Assembly (NCBI RefSeq): GCF_000276665.1
Contig: NW_004955459.1
Location: forward strand, 10,852,021 to 10,916,020
Origin: Chinchilla lanigera
Lineage: Eukaryota; Chordata; Mammalia; Rodentia; Chinchillidae
Direction of reading: 5' to 3'
Length of the DNA: 64,000 nucleotides
The translations under genes and the position numbers were made by a program. The notes beneath the pieces were generated by a model that was not told the origin of the DNA, searched no databases, and saw only the letters and a list, made by a program, of their open reading frames with translations. Position 1 is the stretch's first letter. Every line of letters begins with the position of its first letter. This document shows, one piece after another, positions 12,350 to 24,084 of the stretch.

Positions 12350-12397
12350 TATTGCTGAGCTATACTCCTGCCCTATTGCTGAGCTATACTCCTGCCC
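12350..12397. repeat. Exact 24-bp tandem duplication
   Basis: Two identical, head-to-tail 24-bp units, 12350-12373 and 12374-12397, each starting TATTGCTGAGC and ending TCCTGCCC. The lack of differences suggests a recent slippage or replication event in unique DNA. Confidence 0.9.
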
Positions 12398-12671
12398 CTA
12401 GGTGGATTCTCTTTGTGGAGTGGGGATGCAGTGCTTGTAGGAAGGGCGTGGTCTGGATGCTGAGTGGGCGTGTGTAGGAGGTTGCTTAGGTGGACAAGGA
12501 GCCCTTGCAGTTGGGCAGGTGGTGGAGACAGGGACATGTGTGTCTGGACTGGGCCAGGTGAGGCGAGCCATCAGAGAGCGGTGTATGTGGGGTACCTTCT
12601 TCTGGCAGGCCTGACCACCACCCCTAGGAGAGCAGGCTGCCTTTGTTGGCACAGGGCACTGCACTGGAGCC

Positions 12672-12760
12672 TGGAGGTCTGCCTCTGAGCCCACTGTGTG
12701 ACCTTTGGTAGGGCGCTTGCTATCTCTGGGTGTGAACCTTTTATTTGAGGATGAGCTGGT
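12672..12760 (+). repeat. MIR SINE fragment
   Basis: Resembles the MIR body in sense: a 'CTGCCTCTGAGCCCACTGT' segment, then 'GTGACCTTTGGTAGGGC', matching the region around the tRNA-like end and core. Short and diverged. Confidence 0.5.
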
Positions 12761-13049
12761 TCTGTTAGCTGGGCCTTTCCCAACTTGCCAGGAGTACCAG
12801 GGGCGGAAGGCCCTCTGACAGATCTCAGTGTTTTAAGATGATCATTGGACAGGCATCTGCCCTCATCTCTTGAAGAATGATGTGGCCAGCCACACAGCAG
12901 TTCCTTGCCCTGGGCTGGAGACAGCAGAATCTGCTCCCAGATGCTGCTTGTGCTGCCCAGGGCTCTGCTTGGTAGTCCTGTGAGTCTTTGATTAATACAA
13001 ACAGAAAAATGAATTTAATATTACTTAATAAATATTTGAAAAGCAAATA

Positions 13050-13116
13050 GCATCTATCAGATCCCTGGCATATTTTTACCCTCAGTAAGTGGTAGTCATT
13101 ATTATTAATAATATTA
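13050..13116 (+). repeat. MIR 3' part, fragment
   Basis: 'CCTGGCATATTTTTACCC' followed by 'AGTAAGTGGTAGTCATTATT' resembles the MIR 3' end (CCTGGCACATAGTAAG..., then ATTATTATT). Confidence 0.55.
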
Positions 13117-13655
13117 TCGTAACTAATCCGGCTGGCCAAAGTTTTCAAAATGTAACCCATAGCAGAAATATTTCGCCATCAAAGAGGAAATGGTTAGAAG
13201 TCTAGAGGAGTTGGTTTCCAAGTCCTTTAGGAAATAATATAATCTTAGGCTCTGGACCCACAGACTTCCAGGGCAGGCAAGAAGGGTGGGCCTGGGCATT
13301 TGGGGGACTTCAGAATTGAACCTGAGGGAGCAGAATCTCAAGCCTTCCTCTCCCCTAGAGCTGGTGCTTGGCTGGGCTCCTGCTTAGCCAACAGCTGCCT
13401 TGGGCTGCCAGATGTATGGGGCACTTGACTGCAGTGGGCCGTGTCCTGGGACCATGCTCGAAAAGGTTTGGGGTCCAGCTGTGTGCTTGTGTACTGGTGG
13501 TGGGGTGTCTGCTTTGCTGGGGGAAAGCATGAGATCAAGAAGATCCAAGACCTAAAGGACAGTTTTCCTCCCCAGTGGTATAATTTTATGTCATGTACAG
13601 GTGATGTGGTTTGGAATATAACTGTACAATTGCCTTCCTAGAATATATGCTGTAT
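13117..13655. other. Unique sequence
   Basis: No repeat or gene recognised. Short open frames on both strands overlap without any protein features. Confidence 0.5.
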
Positions 13656-14092
13656 GTCATAACAAAAGCTATCATTCATTCATTGCTTCCCATCTGCCCA
13701 TCACTCTTCCTGCTGTTCACATATATTATCTCATGAACTCCTTCTATCAGCTTTTTAAGATGAATCAATATCTCCATTTTAAAATTTTGGCTACTGAGAC
13801 AGGGGTGGTGGTGCATACCACTAATTTCAGCACTCTGGGAGGCTAAGGCAAGAAGATGGCAAATTTGAACCTAGTTTGGGCAACTTAGAACCTAGTGAGA
13901 CCTGATCTAAGATAAAAATTTTAAAAAGGCCTGGATAGCTCAGTGCAGACACTGAATTTAATCTTTCATATACCTCCTCCAATAAATACACATGGCGATG
14001 CTCAGAAGAGTTAAGTAATTTGCTTGAGACAACACAGGTAGACAGTGGCAGTGCTGTAATTTAACAACCATGTTCTTTCCAAATATTACAGT
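13656..14092 (-). repeat. MIR SINE, antisense, split by a younger SINE
   Basis: The left part (13,656-13,792) runs to TATCTCCATTTTAAAA and the right part (13,966-14,092) resumes at GCTCAGAAGAGTTAAGTAAT and continues through an ACACAGGTAG-like box. These are adjacent parts of an antisense MIR. A B1-ID SINE lies between them, so the MIR predates it. Confidence 0.7.
13793..13965 (+). repeat. B1-ID dimeric SINE, diverged
   Basis: 7SL-derived left half (GGTGGTGCATACC, then CAGCACTCTGGGAGGCTAAGG), an A-rich linker near 13,910-13,926 and a short, truncated ID part (GGATAGCTCAGTG). It interrupts a MIR copy. Confidence 0.75.
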
Positions 14093-14519
14093 TTTGTTTT
14101 TGTGTGATAAAATATCCTGCAGGATGAAGAAGGTAAACATTACCAAACTGCTGAAGATTCAGAGAGAACGGTAATCTGGAGATGCTTCCAGGATGGAGTT
14201 TTGGGTTGGTTTTTGAGGGACAAAAAGGACAGGGAGTAGGGGACAGAGGAAGAGGGTGTTACTAACCTGGGGTGACATAGGTACCTATGGAAAGGAGAGC
14301 CAAGAATTTGGGGTGGTGGCAGAGGGCAGAGCTCTGTGGTGGGTTAAGCTGGGAGTGATGCAACCATGATCACCACTCTGGGACAAGTGGCAGGTGCTGA
14401 ACACCTATTTGTCTTCCATGCTATTGGCTTGGGCCTCACTTTGACTATCAGAGGCCTCGCTTTGCTCACCGGGGTGGGGGCTCCTCCAGGAGAAATTCGG
14501 TAGACAGCAGTCAGATCTC

Positions 14520-14640
14520 AAGATTTACTTCCCTCTGTTCTTCTTCCTTCCCTTCCTTTCCTCTGTTCTTTGTTCCTTTTTCTCTCGTCCGTCCTTTTCT
14601 TCCTTTTCCCTTCCTCCCTTACCTTCTCTCCTGATATTTG
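14520..14640. repeat. Pyrimidine-rich low-complexity tract
   Basis: About 120 bases almost entirely C and T on the plus strand (TTCTTCC/TTCC-type), forming a polypurine/polypyrimidine tract. No gene overlaps it. Confidence 0.75.
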
Positions 14641-15165
14641 CTATTAAAAACTAGCATTTAAGCAATCATTAAAATTTAATTTAAAAACATCACCTATGGT
14701 GCATTCCATCTCTCCATCACTGAATCATCCTCGTCTACCTTTCCAGGAGCCTTCCCCGTGCCTGTCCATTTGCACACAAAATGGTCGCACAGTTGCAAAC
14801 ATGGGGTATGTACAGTGTCTGGTCTTTTTGTGTGTCTAGATCTTGACACCAGAACTTTTTTTCTGCATTGCCATTGTGATCACAAAATCCTCAGTGGCCA
14901 CTTACAATGTGCTGGCTGAGGTGCACCCAGAAGGACAGAGCCGTGCATCCTGGCTGCGTTTCTTTAGAGTAAGCAACCTTATAGCTGAGGCTGTGTTGTC
15001 TGCTGAAAGGCACAGTAGGTGGGCAAGGCCTGGAGGCTAAGGGAGCAGAGTCTTTCCAGGGAGATAATAAGCCAACCCCCAGCGGCTCTTGGGGGCACAG
15101 CAGTCTGAGAGGCATATCGTGAGGGTGGTAAGGGCCTGCCTGGGCTTATAGGGCTCAAATCAAAG
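14641..15165. other. Unique sequence
   Basis: No recognised repeat. The short frames at 14,843-15,115 on both strands look random. Confidence 0.45.
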
Positions 15166-15320
15166 CCTTGATGCTGACATTGGCAATGCTGTTTAGCTTC
15201 TCTAATCTTACAGTCCTCATTTGTAACATGGAGAGACTGATACTTACTTCTTGAAACTATTTGGGGACTAAATGAGATAACGTTTGAAAAGTGCCTGTCA
15301 TTCAATAATCATTAGATCCC
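15166..15320 (+). repeat. MIR SINE
   Basis: Matches the MIR core in order: TAGCTTCTCTAATCTT, CAGTCCTCATTTGTAA, ATGGAGAGACTGATACTTAC, then GACTAAATGAGATAAC and AAAGTGCCTGTCA. It is well preserved for its age. Confidence 0.8.
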
Positions 15321-15387
15321 TGTCTCTTTCAGATGGGTTTGAATACCTGGAGAGATTTTTCTGTATTTTGCTTATTGGTTTTTGTTT

Positions 15388-15513
15388 TACTTTGTTTGAG
15401 ACCATCTTGCCATATTGCCCAGGGTGGCCTTAAACTTTTGGGCTCAAGACGTCTCCCACCTCAACCTCCCAAGTGCTGGGACTACAGTTGCACCACCCTA
15501 CCCACGGCTTGCA
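15388..15513 (-). repeat. B1-type SINE monomer, antisense
   Basis: Antisense 7SL-derived sequence: a TTTGAGACCATCTTGCC-type end, TGGCCTTAAACTTTTGGGC, then CCTCCCAAGTGCTGGGACTAC. No ID half is visible. It overlaps two short chance frames. Confidence 0.8.
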
Positions 15514-15574
15514 GACTTTGGTGATGAACAGAATCAGCTCTTTATGAGAAGGCATTGGCAGCGTGTAGAGCTAA

Positions 15575-18210
15575 ATGATGGCCCATCCATCCATTTCACA
15601 GCTTCTCAGGGAGCGCTGACTGGGTTTCACAGTGGAGCCTGAACCGGACAGGCAAGACCTCTGGAGTCACAGAGCCCACAGTCGAGTCTAGGAGACAGTC
15701 CATGGGCAAGTACATATAAGGATAAGGATCTTTCCAAATAAAAAGTACTGTTGCAGGGACAGCAGATATTTGAGTTAGGAGGTAAGGGTGACAGCTGAGT
15801 TTTTCAGGGAAGGATCTGGAGGAGCATTTGTTTGGGAAGTGGGGGCAGAAGGTTAATTTCAAAGTGGTTTTTGCATAAATTGAGAGTTTATTTGGATGTG
15901 GCTTTGAGACTGAGGTATTGAAGATTTTACAGGGTACAGAAGCTGGTGTGCAGGTACCCCAGAGCCCATGCTCTGGTGCCAGCATTGTTGAGGAGGTAAT
16001 GTTTGAGCCAAAAAAAATATAAGCTGAGAAAGAGCCAGGGATGTGAAACTCTGCAGGGAGGAGGTTTATAGCCAAGGGCCACAATGTTACCCCTTGAGGG
16101 CCAGTGAGGAGGCCACTGGGCTACTGGGACACAGGTTGTTAGGATACATTTTTCAGTGTAGAGCATCCCTGGAAGGCTTGGAGAAGGGCTGGGAAAACTT
16201 GATGTGACTTATGGTGGAAATGTTTACAAATTACCATTGGAACTGATAGGAAGAAACTCCACATAAATGGAGAGAAGATTGAAATAAAGTGGGGAGTTTG
16301 TGTTGCAGACATTGTCAGGGGCATCTGAGAACCTCACAGGTGCTGGGTCTTACTGATGGACATGGGAGAAGACAATGACAGCAATGACAGATGAGCCACA
16401 GAGAGAACGTGTCACAGCCACTGTGTTATACATGGTGAGGAGCTTGGAGACATGATTATGAGGAGGAGGTGCCATGTGAGGGTGAGGGAAGGAGGGGAAG
16501 GGCACGGTGGGGAGCAGCCTGGATGGAGGACAGAGACTGAGGAATGGTGAGCAGGCATGCAAAGACTTCTCTTTTCCTTCCAGCTATGGCCCTCCAGTGT
16601 CTCTGACCCCTGCCCGTGACTGCTGTCAAGAAGGAGATTGGGGCTTCCCAGGAAGGGTGGGGAATGGGGCAGAGAGTCTATAGGGAGTGAAGAGAAGTGC
16701 AGTTGGATGGCTCAGCCCCTCTCAGAATGAGTGTGCGTCCATCAGCTCATGTGTGCACATACATGCAAATGTCCCTCTCACACCTGTGTACACAGCTCCA
16801 GGTCCCCAGGCAAAACCTCTTAGGCATATCACTGTGTGCACAGGCCTGGCTCGGCAGACTCCAAAGTCCACGGATTTGAACAGGTTTATGGGCTACCAGA
16901 CAGACCTGTACGTACTACCTCATTGGTTGTGTTCTCACCAAAATTCTGGACACAAAGACCAACAGGCAAAGAAGAGCCTCCATCACTTGGTCCCTCTGAG
17001 GACCAGACTAGATCCAACCTGTGACCACCTGGCTTAGAATGTAAATTCTGTAATTAAATTCTACTCTGAGAGACCAGTGATTTTGAAACTGTGACTTGAC
17101 TCTGTAATGGGTCATGGTCAATTTACTGATTGCAACCATTATAAAAAATGAAATAGATAAACTTAAGCAAAATAGAAAATATAAGAATATATCTGTCCCA
17201 TGTAGTAAAGTTAAATGTCATTTTGTGAGACCTTCTTTTTGAGATATATACATATATATATATATATGTATGTATATATATGCAGTTAACAGTGTAATTT
17301 TTTTTAAACTGTGGCTTGTAGCAAAAATAAAATGCTTAAAAAGCACTCAGAAAAATCTTATGAATGAGCCTAGCACTGTGATAGTTGTAGAAAGAAGATT
17401 TTTTTCCTTTGCTTCCTCACACAGTGCTGAGGTGGCAGAGGGTCCCTAGCCAAGGGGAGAGAGGGTTGAGGCTGGGGCCTGAGGGTCTTTCTCACTGCAG
17501 ACCACAGGAAGGGAGTGGGCCCGGGACCAAGTGAAGAGATGCTTATCAGCAGGTATGGAACCTGTGGCGATGAGGGATGGTAGAGACTGGGGCTCCTTTC
17601 AAGTTTAGAGTTCAGGTCACTGAGGCCAGAAGAGCAGGAAAAAGGCCAGACTTCTTATGTGAAGGTTGATAGTGAAAACTCTTACAACTATGCTGTATTT
17701 GAGAGCAGGTGGGACTTCTGGTTGGGGTTGGCTGTGGTGGTGCTGGGGAGAGTTAGGGAGACTATGGCCTCAGGGACAGATCAGGGCTCTTTTGCATGAA
17801 GTAGGAATGAGAGCAGGCTGGAGGATGAGGATGTTAAGGAAGTGAGAGCCCAGGACAGACCCCTGGAATCACGAGCCAGAGACAGGGTCGGGTCGGGAGC
17901 AGAGAAACGGTGAATGAGAGGGCAGAGTGAGCCTGGATGCAGGCACAGAAGCTGCCAAGCAGGGTGCAGGTTCAGGGGGAAAGGCCTGGCCTATGGCATC
18001 CTAGGAGGCCCAGAGCTGAAATGCTGCATGGAGAGCAGAACACACTAGCTCTGAAATCACGGGGGGACAATGGGCTGAACTTCAGACTGCTGACTTGGGT
18101 GGCTGATGAGCCTCAGAGACTGACGAGACCTTTCCTCAAAGTGCCTCTGAAACCATCAAAAGCCGGAAAGGAAGACAGCGAGGTTGAGGGAAGGATGAGA
18201 CCAAAGTAAA
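15575..18210 (-). repeat. Probable ancient L2-like sequence, highly diverged
   Basis: Long purine-rich stretch with phrases typical of antisense L2, such as 'GAGAGCCCAGGACAGACCCC' near 17,845. I cannot trace a continuous alignment by eye, so boundaries are approximate and parts may be unique DNA. A 162-codon minus-strand frame at 15,596-16,084 carries no recognisable domain. Confidence 0.35.
17238..17283. repeat. AT microsatellite, partly palindromic
   Basis: (TA)n-rich tract of about 45 bases with interspersed TATATGTATG units. Such tracts can form cruciform hairpins and vary in length. Confidence 0.8.
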
Positions 18211-18571
18211 ATGTTTGGACATCTGATTTCTAATTCTGGCCATCAGGAGCTCCGTAATCTCCATGGGTCTCATGTCCTCATCTAAAAATGAACAGGGCAT
18301 CACAAGAATACTCTCTTGGACTTCTACCTTCTATGAAATCATTTGAAAGCACCTGTGAGATAAGGTTAATTTTCCTTGTCCTCTTGCTTCATGGGAGGAC
18401 CCCTTCTGAGAACCATCAGAATCGCTGAAAGCAAGGGTATTAAGATTGTAGTTGTTAATAATTAGATTCAAAGGGGCCCTCCCTCTTAATTACCAAATCA
18501 CCCATTACTTTTTAGAAGTACTTTTTCCCCCATCACTTTCTGATCCCTTCCCTATCTCATTCTCAAAATTG

Positions 18572-18752
18572 CAGGTAGGTAGCTTGGTATGTAATCCCAG
18601 CACTCTGGGAGGCTGAGGCAGGAGGGTAGCAAGTGCAAGTCTACCCCAAGCAACTTAATGATTTGATAAGACCTTGTCTCAAAAATAAAAAAAAAGTACC
18701 TGGGAAGGGAGCTTAGTTCAAAGGCCCTGAGTTCAATCCCTAGTACTGGAAA
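18572..18752 (+). repeat. B1-ID dimeric SINE
   Basis: 7SL half (GTAATCCCAGCACTCTGGG, GAGGCTGAGGCAGGAGG), an A-rich linker at 18,678-18,695, then an ID half (GGGAGCTTAGTTCAAAGG, GAGTTCAATCCCTAGTACTGG). Possible 7-bp target-site duplication AAAATTG at 18,565-18,571 and 18,753-18,759. Confidence 0.88.
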
Positions 18753-18757
18753 AAAAT

Positions 18758-19049
18758 TGTGGATAAGAATTGGTAAGAATTCGGAGCTAGGAAGAACAGA
18801 GACAGAACTCATTAATGGACTGGATAATTATTGAGCACTGACTGGGTTCACATCCTCTCTCTGATGTGATGCTGGGGTTACCATGGAGACCAGAATGCAC
18901 GATTGGCCCCGAGGGCTCCCAGCTGTTGGTGCACAGCAGATCCACCTTGGAGTTTAAAAAAATCTATATTTCAAGGGTCTTGTGCTAGACTTTCTTTGCT
19001 CAAATTTCCAAAGAAGCAAACCCTGGAATGGATGTGTTTGAAGCGCTCC
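18758..19049. other. Unique spacer between two SINEs
   Basis: Less than 300 bases of sequence with no recognised feature. Confidence 0.4.
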
Positions 19050-19208
19050 ATGTACATCAGGCACAGTGGTGCATACTTGTAATCCCAGCTACTTGGGAGC
19101 AGGAGGCGGGAAGACTGCAAGTTCCAGGCCAGTTTGAGCAGTGAGACATGAAAAGGGTTGGAATGGAGCTCAGTGACAGAGTGCTCCTGGGTTTGACATG
19201 AGTACCAA
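19050..19208 (+). repeat. B1-ID dimeric SINE, older
   Basis: CAGGCACAGTGGTGCATAC, then TAATCCCAGCTACTTGGGAG and a short linker. An ID half follows (GGAATGGAGCTCAGTGACAG), ending in a GAGTACC-like tail. It is more diverged than the copy at 18.6 kb. Confidence 0.8.
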
Positions 19209-19249
19209 AGTTAAAGGAAAGCCAGAGGACGGACACCTAAAGCCCCAGG

Positions 19250-19410
19250 AATGGGTGGGCACAGGTACAGTTAGGGAAGACTTGCTGGAGGAATCCTGCC
19301 TGCTATGAGTTTTGAAGGATACAGGAGTTGGGTCTAGCAAGTGTAAAGGCACAGAGGCTTTTAATGAATGGGGTATCTCAGATGTGTCTGCACAGAACAC
19401 ACACAGTTGG
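19250..19410 (-). repeat. Possible L2 fragment, antisense
   Basis: 'GAGTTTTGAAGGATACAGGAG' followed by 'GTAAAGGCACAGAGGC' resembles the antisense L2 phrase seen better at 41.4-41.5 kb (GAGGTTTGAA..., CAAAGGCCCTGA). Short. Confidence 0.45.
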
Positions 19411-19649
19411 GCTGGAAGTGTACCTCACATGCAAGTCTATCTGTGATCCTGAGAAAGTCCTACTGGAGGTCCCTTTCTTTCCATGAGAATTTAGGCCAGG
19501 TTCCATCATGAGGCTGGATATGTTAGGTGGGAAACAAGTCGCAGTTCATAATGGATTTATGCAAACAAGGGAGGCAACCGTATTAAACCACATCAGGCTG
19601 TGAGTAGACTTTCCTTAGATTTCATAAGGATCTGGCAAGAGGAAATGGA

Positions 19650-19845
19650 TTATTAATGCTGGCAATCGTTTATCAAGCACTCACTACAGGATGGCCTATC
19701 ACTGGCATCATTGCTGTTATTGTATGGCATGATTTCCCCCATTTTACTCAGCAACTCAGACAGAAGGAGTGACTTACCCAGTGTCATAAAGCAAGGGGCA
19801 AAGGTGGGACTTGAGTCTAAGTCTCCCCAGCATAAAGTTAACTAG
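19650..19845 (-). repeat. MIR SINE, antisense
   Basis: Antisense MIR order: ATCAAGCACTCACTAC, CCCATTTTACTCAGCAACTC, GTGACTTACCCAGTGTCAT, GGTGGGACTTGAGTCTAAGT. Adjacent to a sense MIR at 19,855. Confidence 0.75.
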
Positions 19846-19854
19846 CTAAGAGTG

Positions 19855-19960
19855 TAGAAGTTGAGGCCCTGATCATATTTTGAGGTATCTTGGGTAAGTT
19901 CCTTAGACTGTCTGTGTCTCAGTTTTCTCCTCTCTAAAGGGGTAAGGTTCATATGCCCTT
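19855..19960 (+). repeat. MIR SINE, sense
   Basis: CTTGGGTAAGTTCCTTAGAC and CTCAGTTTTCTCCTCTCTAA match the MIR core in sense. With the preceding antisense copy it makes a head-to-head MIR pair. Confidence 0.75.
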
Positions 19961-21265
19961 CCTGGAGTGCTGTCACAGGGCTCAGTGGGTAGCGTGTGAG
20001 CATGTGAATGCCCAGTTAGTGGTGGTGAACAGGCGATTGCTGCGAATGGAGGTCCCTCCCCAGCAGGTATCAAGTACAAGGGTGTCCAGTTTGAGAGTTC
20101 CAAGACTGACCACTGAGCTTTGCAGTCCTGATTTCTGGAGACACAGTGGATATGCTGGCGTGACTTGTCTGGAGGCAGGGGGTTTATCCTTTGACCTTCC
20201 TGACCATCAGTTTTAGAGTCAAGACAGGTGCAGGAATACTGGCCTTCCTAGATGTCTAGGATCATGTCAGCTCCTGTTGGGAGAATCAGCTTGCCTGGTT
20301 GGCTTTGTATGACACTGTGGAGCCAAGCAGGGCTGTATGGCTGAGGTCCTGGACCTCACTTCCCACCCTGGTGGCAGATTGAAAAGCAAGATGAAACTCC
20401 AGACATGCAAAGCTCTTTTGATAGAACTTCTAAAGAGCCCATGTCTAGGGGCAGGCACTGTGGAGGGTACAGAGGGCTGGTGGAGGTGGTCAGGTCCTGG
20501 CTGAGAGCCAGGCTGAGGCCATGCAGGCAAAGTGCAGTCAGTAAAGGGAGGCTGTGAGTTACTATGGGAATGAACCAGGCAGGTGGGCGTGCATTTGTGT
20601 GGGGTGACAGTGTTGCATGATGATGATTCCTTCTTGGAAGGGCCTATCCTGGAAGCAGAGTGAAGCTGCAGGGGGAAGAAAGGCAGGAGACAAAGGGCTA
20701 GAAAAAACAATGCATGTACCACTGGGCTGCAGGAGGTGGAAGAGGGCTGGGCTGGCCAGGATGGCCAGCTGGATTGGAGGATCCTTCTCACAGGATGTCT
20801 CCTTAATGCAGAGGGAGAAGCAAAAGTAAACAGGTGCGTGACTCTTGGCAGTTGATCTAGGTGCATAGCTGAGTTACAGGGATTTACTTTTTTAAAAAGT
20901 GATTTTAAACCCACCAGGAAAGGCAAAGCACTTCTAAATGAGGCCTTTTTAAAAATTTTAAATTATTTTATTGAAAATTATCATGGTCTACATGGCCTCC
21001 ATCATGATTTTCACTTGGCTGATTCAGAATAGTGATATTTTCCTTACAGTCCCTCTAGGGACCTGTGAGTCCTCTGTACCTGCTGGCATGAAGCAGATGC
21101 TCAGCACATAAGAGGGTTTGGAGTCACTGAGCCTCTGTGTGAGCTGAGGAAAGTTCCAGGGAGCATGGGTGGCACCACCCAACGAGAGAAGGGCCTCACT
21201 TCATGGAGAACAAGAACACACACAGACGCATCGCAACAATGGCTTAACGTGATCATTCATGACAA
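19961..21265. other. Unique or anciently repetitive sequence
   Basis: Purine-rich on the plus strand. It carries the longest open frame in the window, 219 codons on the minus strand at 20,267-20,926. The translation is rich in Pro, Ser, Leu, His and Thr without a domain, as expected of a pyrimidine-rich antisense strand with few stops. I do not call it a gene. Confidence 0.45.
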
Positions 21266-21470
21266 TGGCAACGGCCAATATTTGGGAGCACTTAGTAAAT
21301 GAAAGAGGTTATGTGACAATATGAGGAGGGCAAAACTCTGAACTCCATTTTGCTAACAAGGAAACAGGGGCACCAGAGGATCTAGTTATGTGCTTATGTC
21401 CTATTGTTAGTGAAAATGCAGTGGGCAAAGGCTTCTAAGCCCTATTTTACAGCACAGGAAAATAAAACTC
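21266..21470 (-). repeat. MIR SINE, antisense, diverged
   Basis: 'CACTTAGTAAATGAAAGAGG', 'CTCCATTTTGCTAACAAGGA' and 'AACAGGGGCACCAGAGG' correspond to the 3' end and core of an antisense MIR. Confidence 0.55.
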
Positions 21471-22819
21471 AGAGTAAACAAGGTCATCAAGATCATTCAG
21501 ATATATACCAACATCCCTGCTCTCCTGGCCAGTCTGTGGGTTACATTTGGGCCTCGGTACATGAAATGTAGGCCTGACTCCACTCTTGTTGTGTGTGGAC
21601 TGTTTCCTGTAACCAGGCCTTCAGACCTGAAGCCTGGGGGTTTTTGCTGGTCCTCAGAACCCCCAGGTCCCCTGGACCTCAGAACCTGGCCATACTCTGC
21701 CTGCCAGGAGCAGTTTCCTCTGGCTATGGGGCTTCCTCACAAGTGCTCTGAGGCCAGCCATGGAGCTGGACCTCAGGGCTTCCTCAGACAGCCAGGGGTC
21801 TGTGGCCTTGACCCTTGACATGACCCCTCTCCCACTCCCAGCTGAGTCTTGTGGGGAATAAGATTCCTTCAGTGGCATTGCAATCTTTGGGGCCTTTGTT
21901 TAAACAGTATCTTTTTTAAAGTTCAGCTAGATAGCAGGGCCCCTGACCTGGCCTCCCTTAGTGCTTGGTAGCTATCTTCAATGGGACACGGTGCTGGCCA
22001 CGTTTTAGGCTTGGAGCATACTTGAACCTTTTGCAAAACAAGATGGCTTTTGAGATCCTGTCTAGCCCTAATACTGTGCATTTTGATGTCCCTCAGTGAG
22101 TACTTTCTCTTCAGAGATACTAGAACATCCAGCAGGACCTTGGGTGCAGGGCCATAACAGCTTAGGGTCTACTGTGGACAAGGGAGGGCTAGAGGTAGAG
22201 TGGAAGGAGGAAGCTTTTGTGTCTCCATGGCCTTTGTCTGGAACAGCAAGACTATGTTTCTCTCCCCGTAGGGCTGCCGGGCTTAAGTAAAATAACACAG
22301 GCAAAGCCCTCCACCAGGTTGCTGGCACTTTGCATGTGTGCAGCGGCGCTACACTTGTTTTCAGCACAGCTCTGTGAGGACCGTTTGTGGCTAGCCGGCT
22401 TTGACATGCATTTTGCATCAAAGCCAGGCCCCAGCTCTACTTCTGACAAAAACAGGAGATGAGCCAAGGTGCTCTGGGCACCTCCTTCCTTTCAGCCGTC
22501 CCTCTTCTCCCTGCACCCCTTTGGGTCCCTTTCCCCTCCAGCCTGGCACTCTCCTAGACAGTCAGAACTATGATTGCCATGAAATTCCCTCCCCTATTGC
22601 TCATCTTCTCCAGGTCAGTTACATCTGGGGCCTCCCAAGGTAAAGTCAGCAAGCTTCTTACCACAAGCTCTTCTCCCAGGCAGGGCCAGAAAGCACTGTC
22701 CACTGGCACATAGTGGCTGTGCTCTCCTGGCTCCCCTGGACAGGTGGTGTCCTGGTCAGTACTCCACCTGGTTCACCTCTGTGTACCCCGCACTCATCCC
22801 TGGTCACAATTTTGTGTAT
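21471..22819. other. Unique GC-moderate sequence
   Basis: Short open frames on both strands, none resembling a known protein. A loosely repeated GGACCTCAG(AACCTGG) word occurs several times at 21,640-21,785. No repeat family is recognised. Confidence 0.45.
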
Positions 22820-22898
22820 TGATTTTTTGTGAGCTGGGACGGAACTCTAGGCCCTCTTGAGTGCTAAATACACACTCTACCATTATACCCCAGACCTC
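22820..22898 (-). repeat. ID-type SINE, old, antisense
   Basis: GAGCTGGGACGGAACTCTAGGC-like start, then CACTCTACCATTATACCCCA, the antisense ID head with many substitutions. Confidence 0.65.
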
Positions 22899-24080
22899 CA
22901 AACAGTTGCAATGTATTTGCATGTCATAGAGGTGACCACTTCTGAGAGGGGCAGGAGAAGGTTACATTTTATAAAGACCCCAAACACCCTTAGAATCATG
23001 TGACTAAGTGACAGGCTGTTGCCATGAGGCCAGAAGAGGTGCTCTGCCATTTTTGGGGAAGGGGGTTTTCGACATCAGAAAATATCATGTGAGTCTCTGA
23101 AATCAGGCAGGAAGGAAAAAGGGCTTCTTATGCCCAAACCAGGATCTGTTTTGAAAGGTTGAAGAAGAATTCTTTGATGAAAACAAGCCCTTCTCAAAGC
23201 CGGGGAAGGAGCTCTTTGTCTCCGAGGTAGCCAGAGGTGTGGGATGGATGCCAGGAAGAAATATGAATTTCCCAGGGGAGGATATAGAGCAGCTGAAGGA
23301 AATCAGCATTTATGCAGAGACTATAGTAGCCACACCAAAGGCCAGCACAGTTGCCTGTCATTGTTCGGGTCCCTTGGAACCCACAACCTGTCCCAAACCC
23401 CAGACTGATAGAGGTTATATTATTTAGGTAACTAAAAACAAAAATGATTGTCTTTCTATGTGATTATAGGTATTTTTTCCTGATTCATCTTTCACAGTCT
23501 TTGGTGTAGGTCTAAACAGTGGCTCCAAGGTGAAGCCAGGGTCTTCAGGGGTCATCTAAGTATGTATAATGTGATATTTGGGAGTTTGGGGCAAGAAAAC
23601 TAAGGTCAAAGTCTGTATCCAGTGCCCAAGACTCCTGTCTAGTTCCTGCCTGAGATGTTGGGCTCCAGAGGCCAGACTGTCAGGTTTGAACTCAGTGTCC
23701 CCACCCAGTGGGAGCTGTGACAGAAGCTTGCCCTAAAGGCGGACGACAAGATTCTGTGGCCGAGGAGAGGCCAGGCCCTTGTGCATCTTGCAGCAGCATC
23801 CAATGGCAGTGTCCAATAGCACAGTGACAGTGAGATCCTTGGCTTAGGACAGTCCTGGAGCCTCAGGAAGGATTCAGAGAAGGAGAGGATGGCAGAGCCC
23901 ACTGACAGCCAACATGGCATCTCGTAGGCTCTTACAGGGTAGTGCACCAAGATCTGGAGTTGCCGAATTACTGGGAATTTGAACTTCAGCAGTCATATTA
24001 AACACCTCTATTTTAATTCTTTAGACCACTGTTGGCACCTGCCTTGTGTTTACTAAAGAACCGATAGTGTGGGTAGGGTT
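22899..24080. other. Unique sequence
   Basis: No recognised repeat, RNA gene or exon. A 103-codon minus-strand frame at 23,639-23,950 is not protein-like. Confidence 0.45.
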
Positions 24081-24084
24081 GAAA

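Noticed and set aside
15596..16084. 162-codon minus-strand frame
   Set aside because: Lies in probable old L2-like DNA with no domain; the translation shows no pattern of a real protein.
20267..20926. Longest open frame, 219 codons, minus strand
   Set aside because: Rich in Pro/Ser/Leu/His on the antisense of a purine-rich strand, where stop codons are rare. No domain, no flanking splice or promoter signal, and diverged-repeat surroundings.
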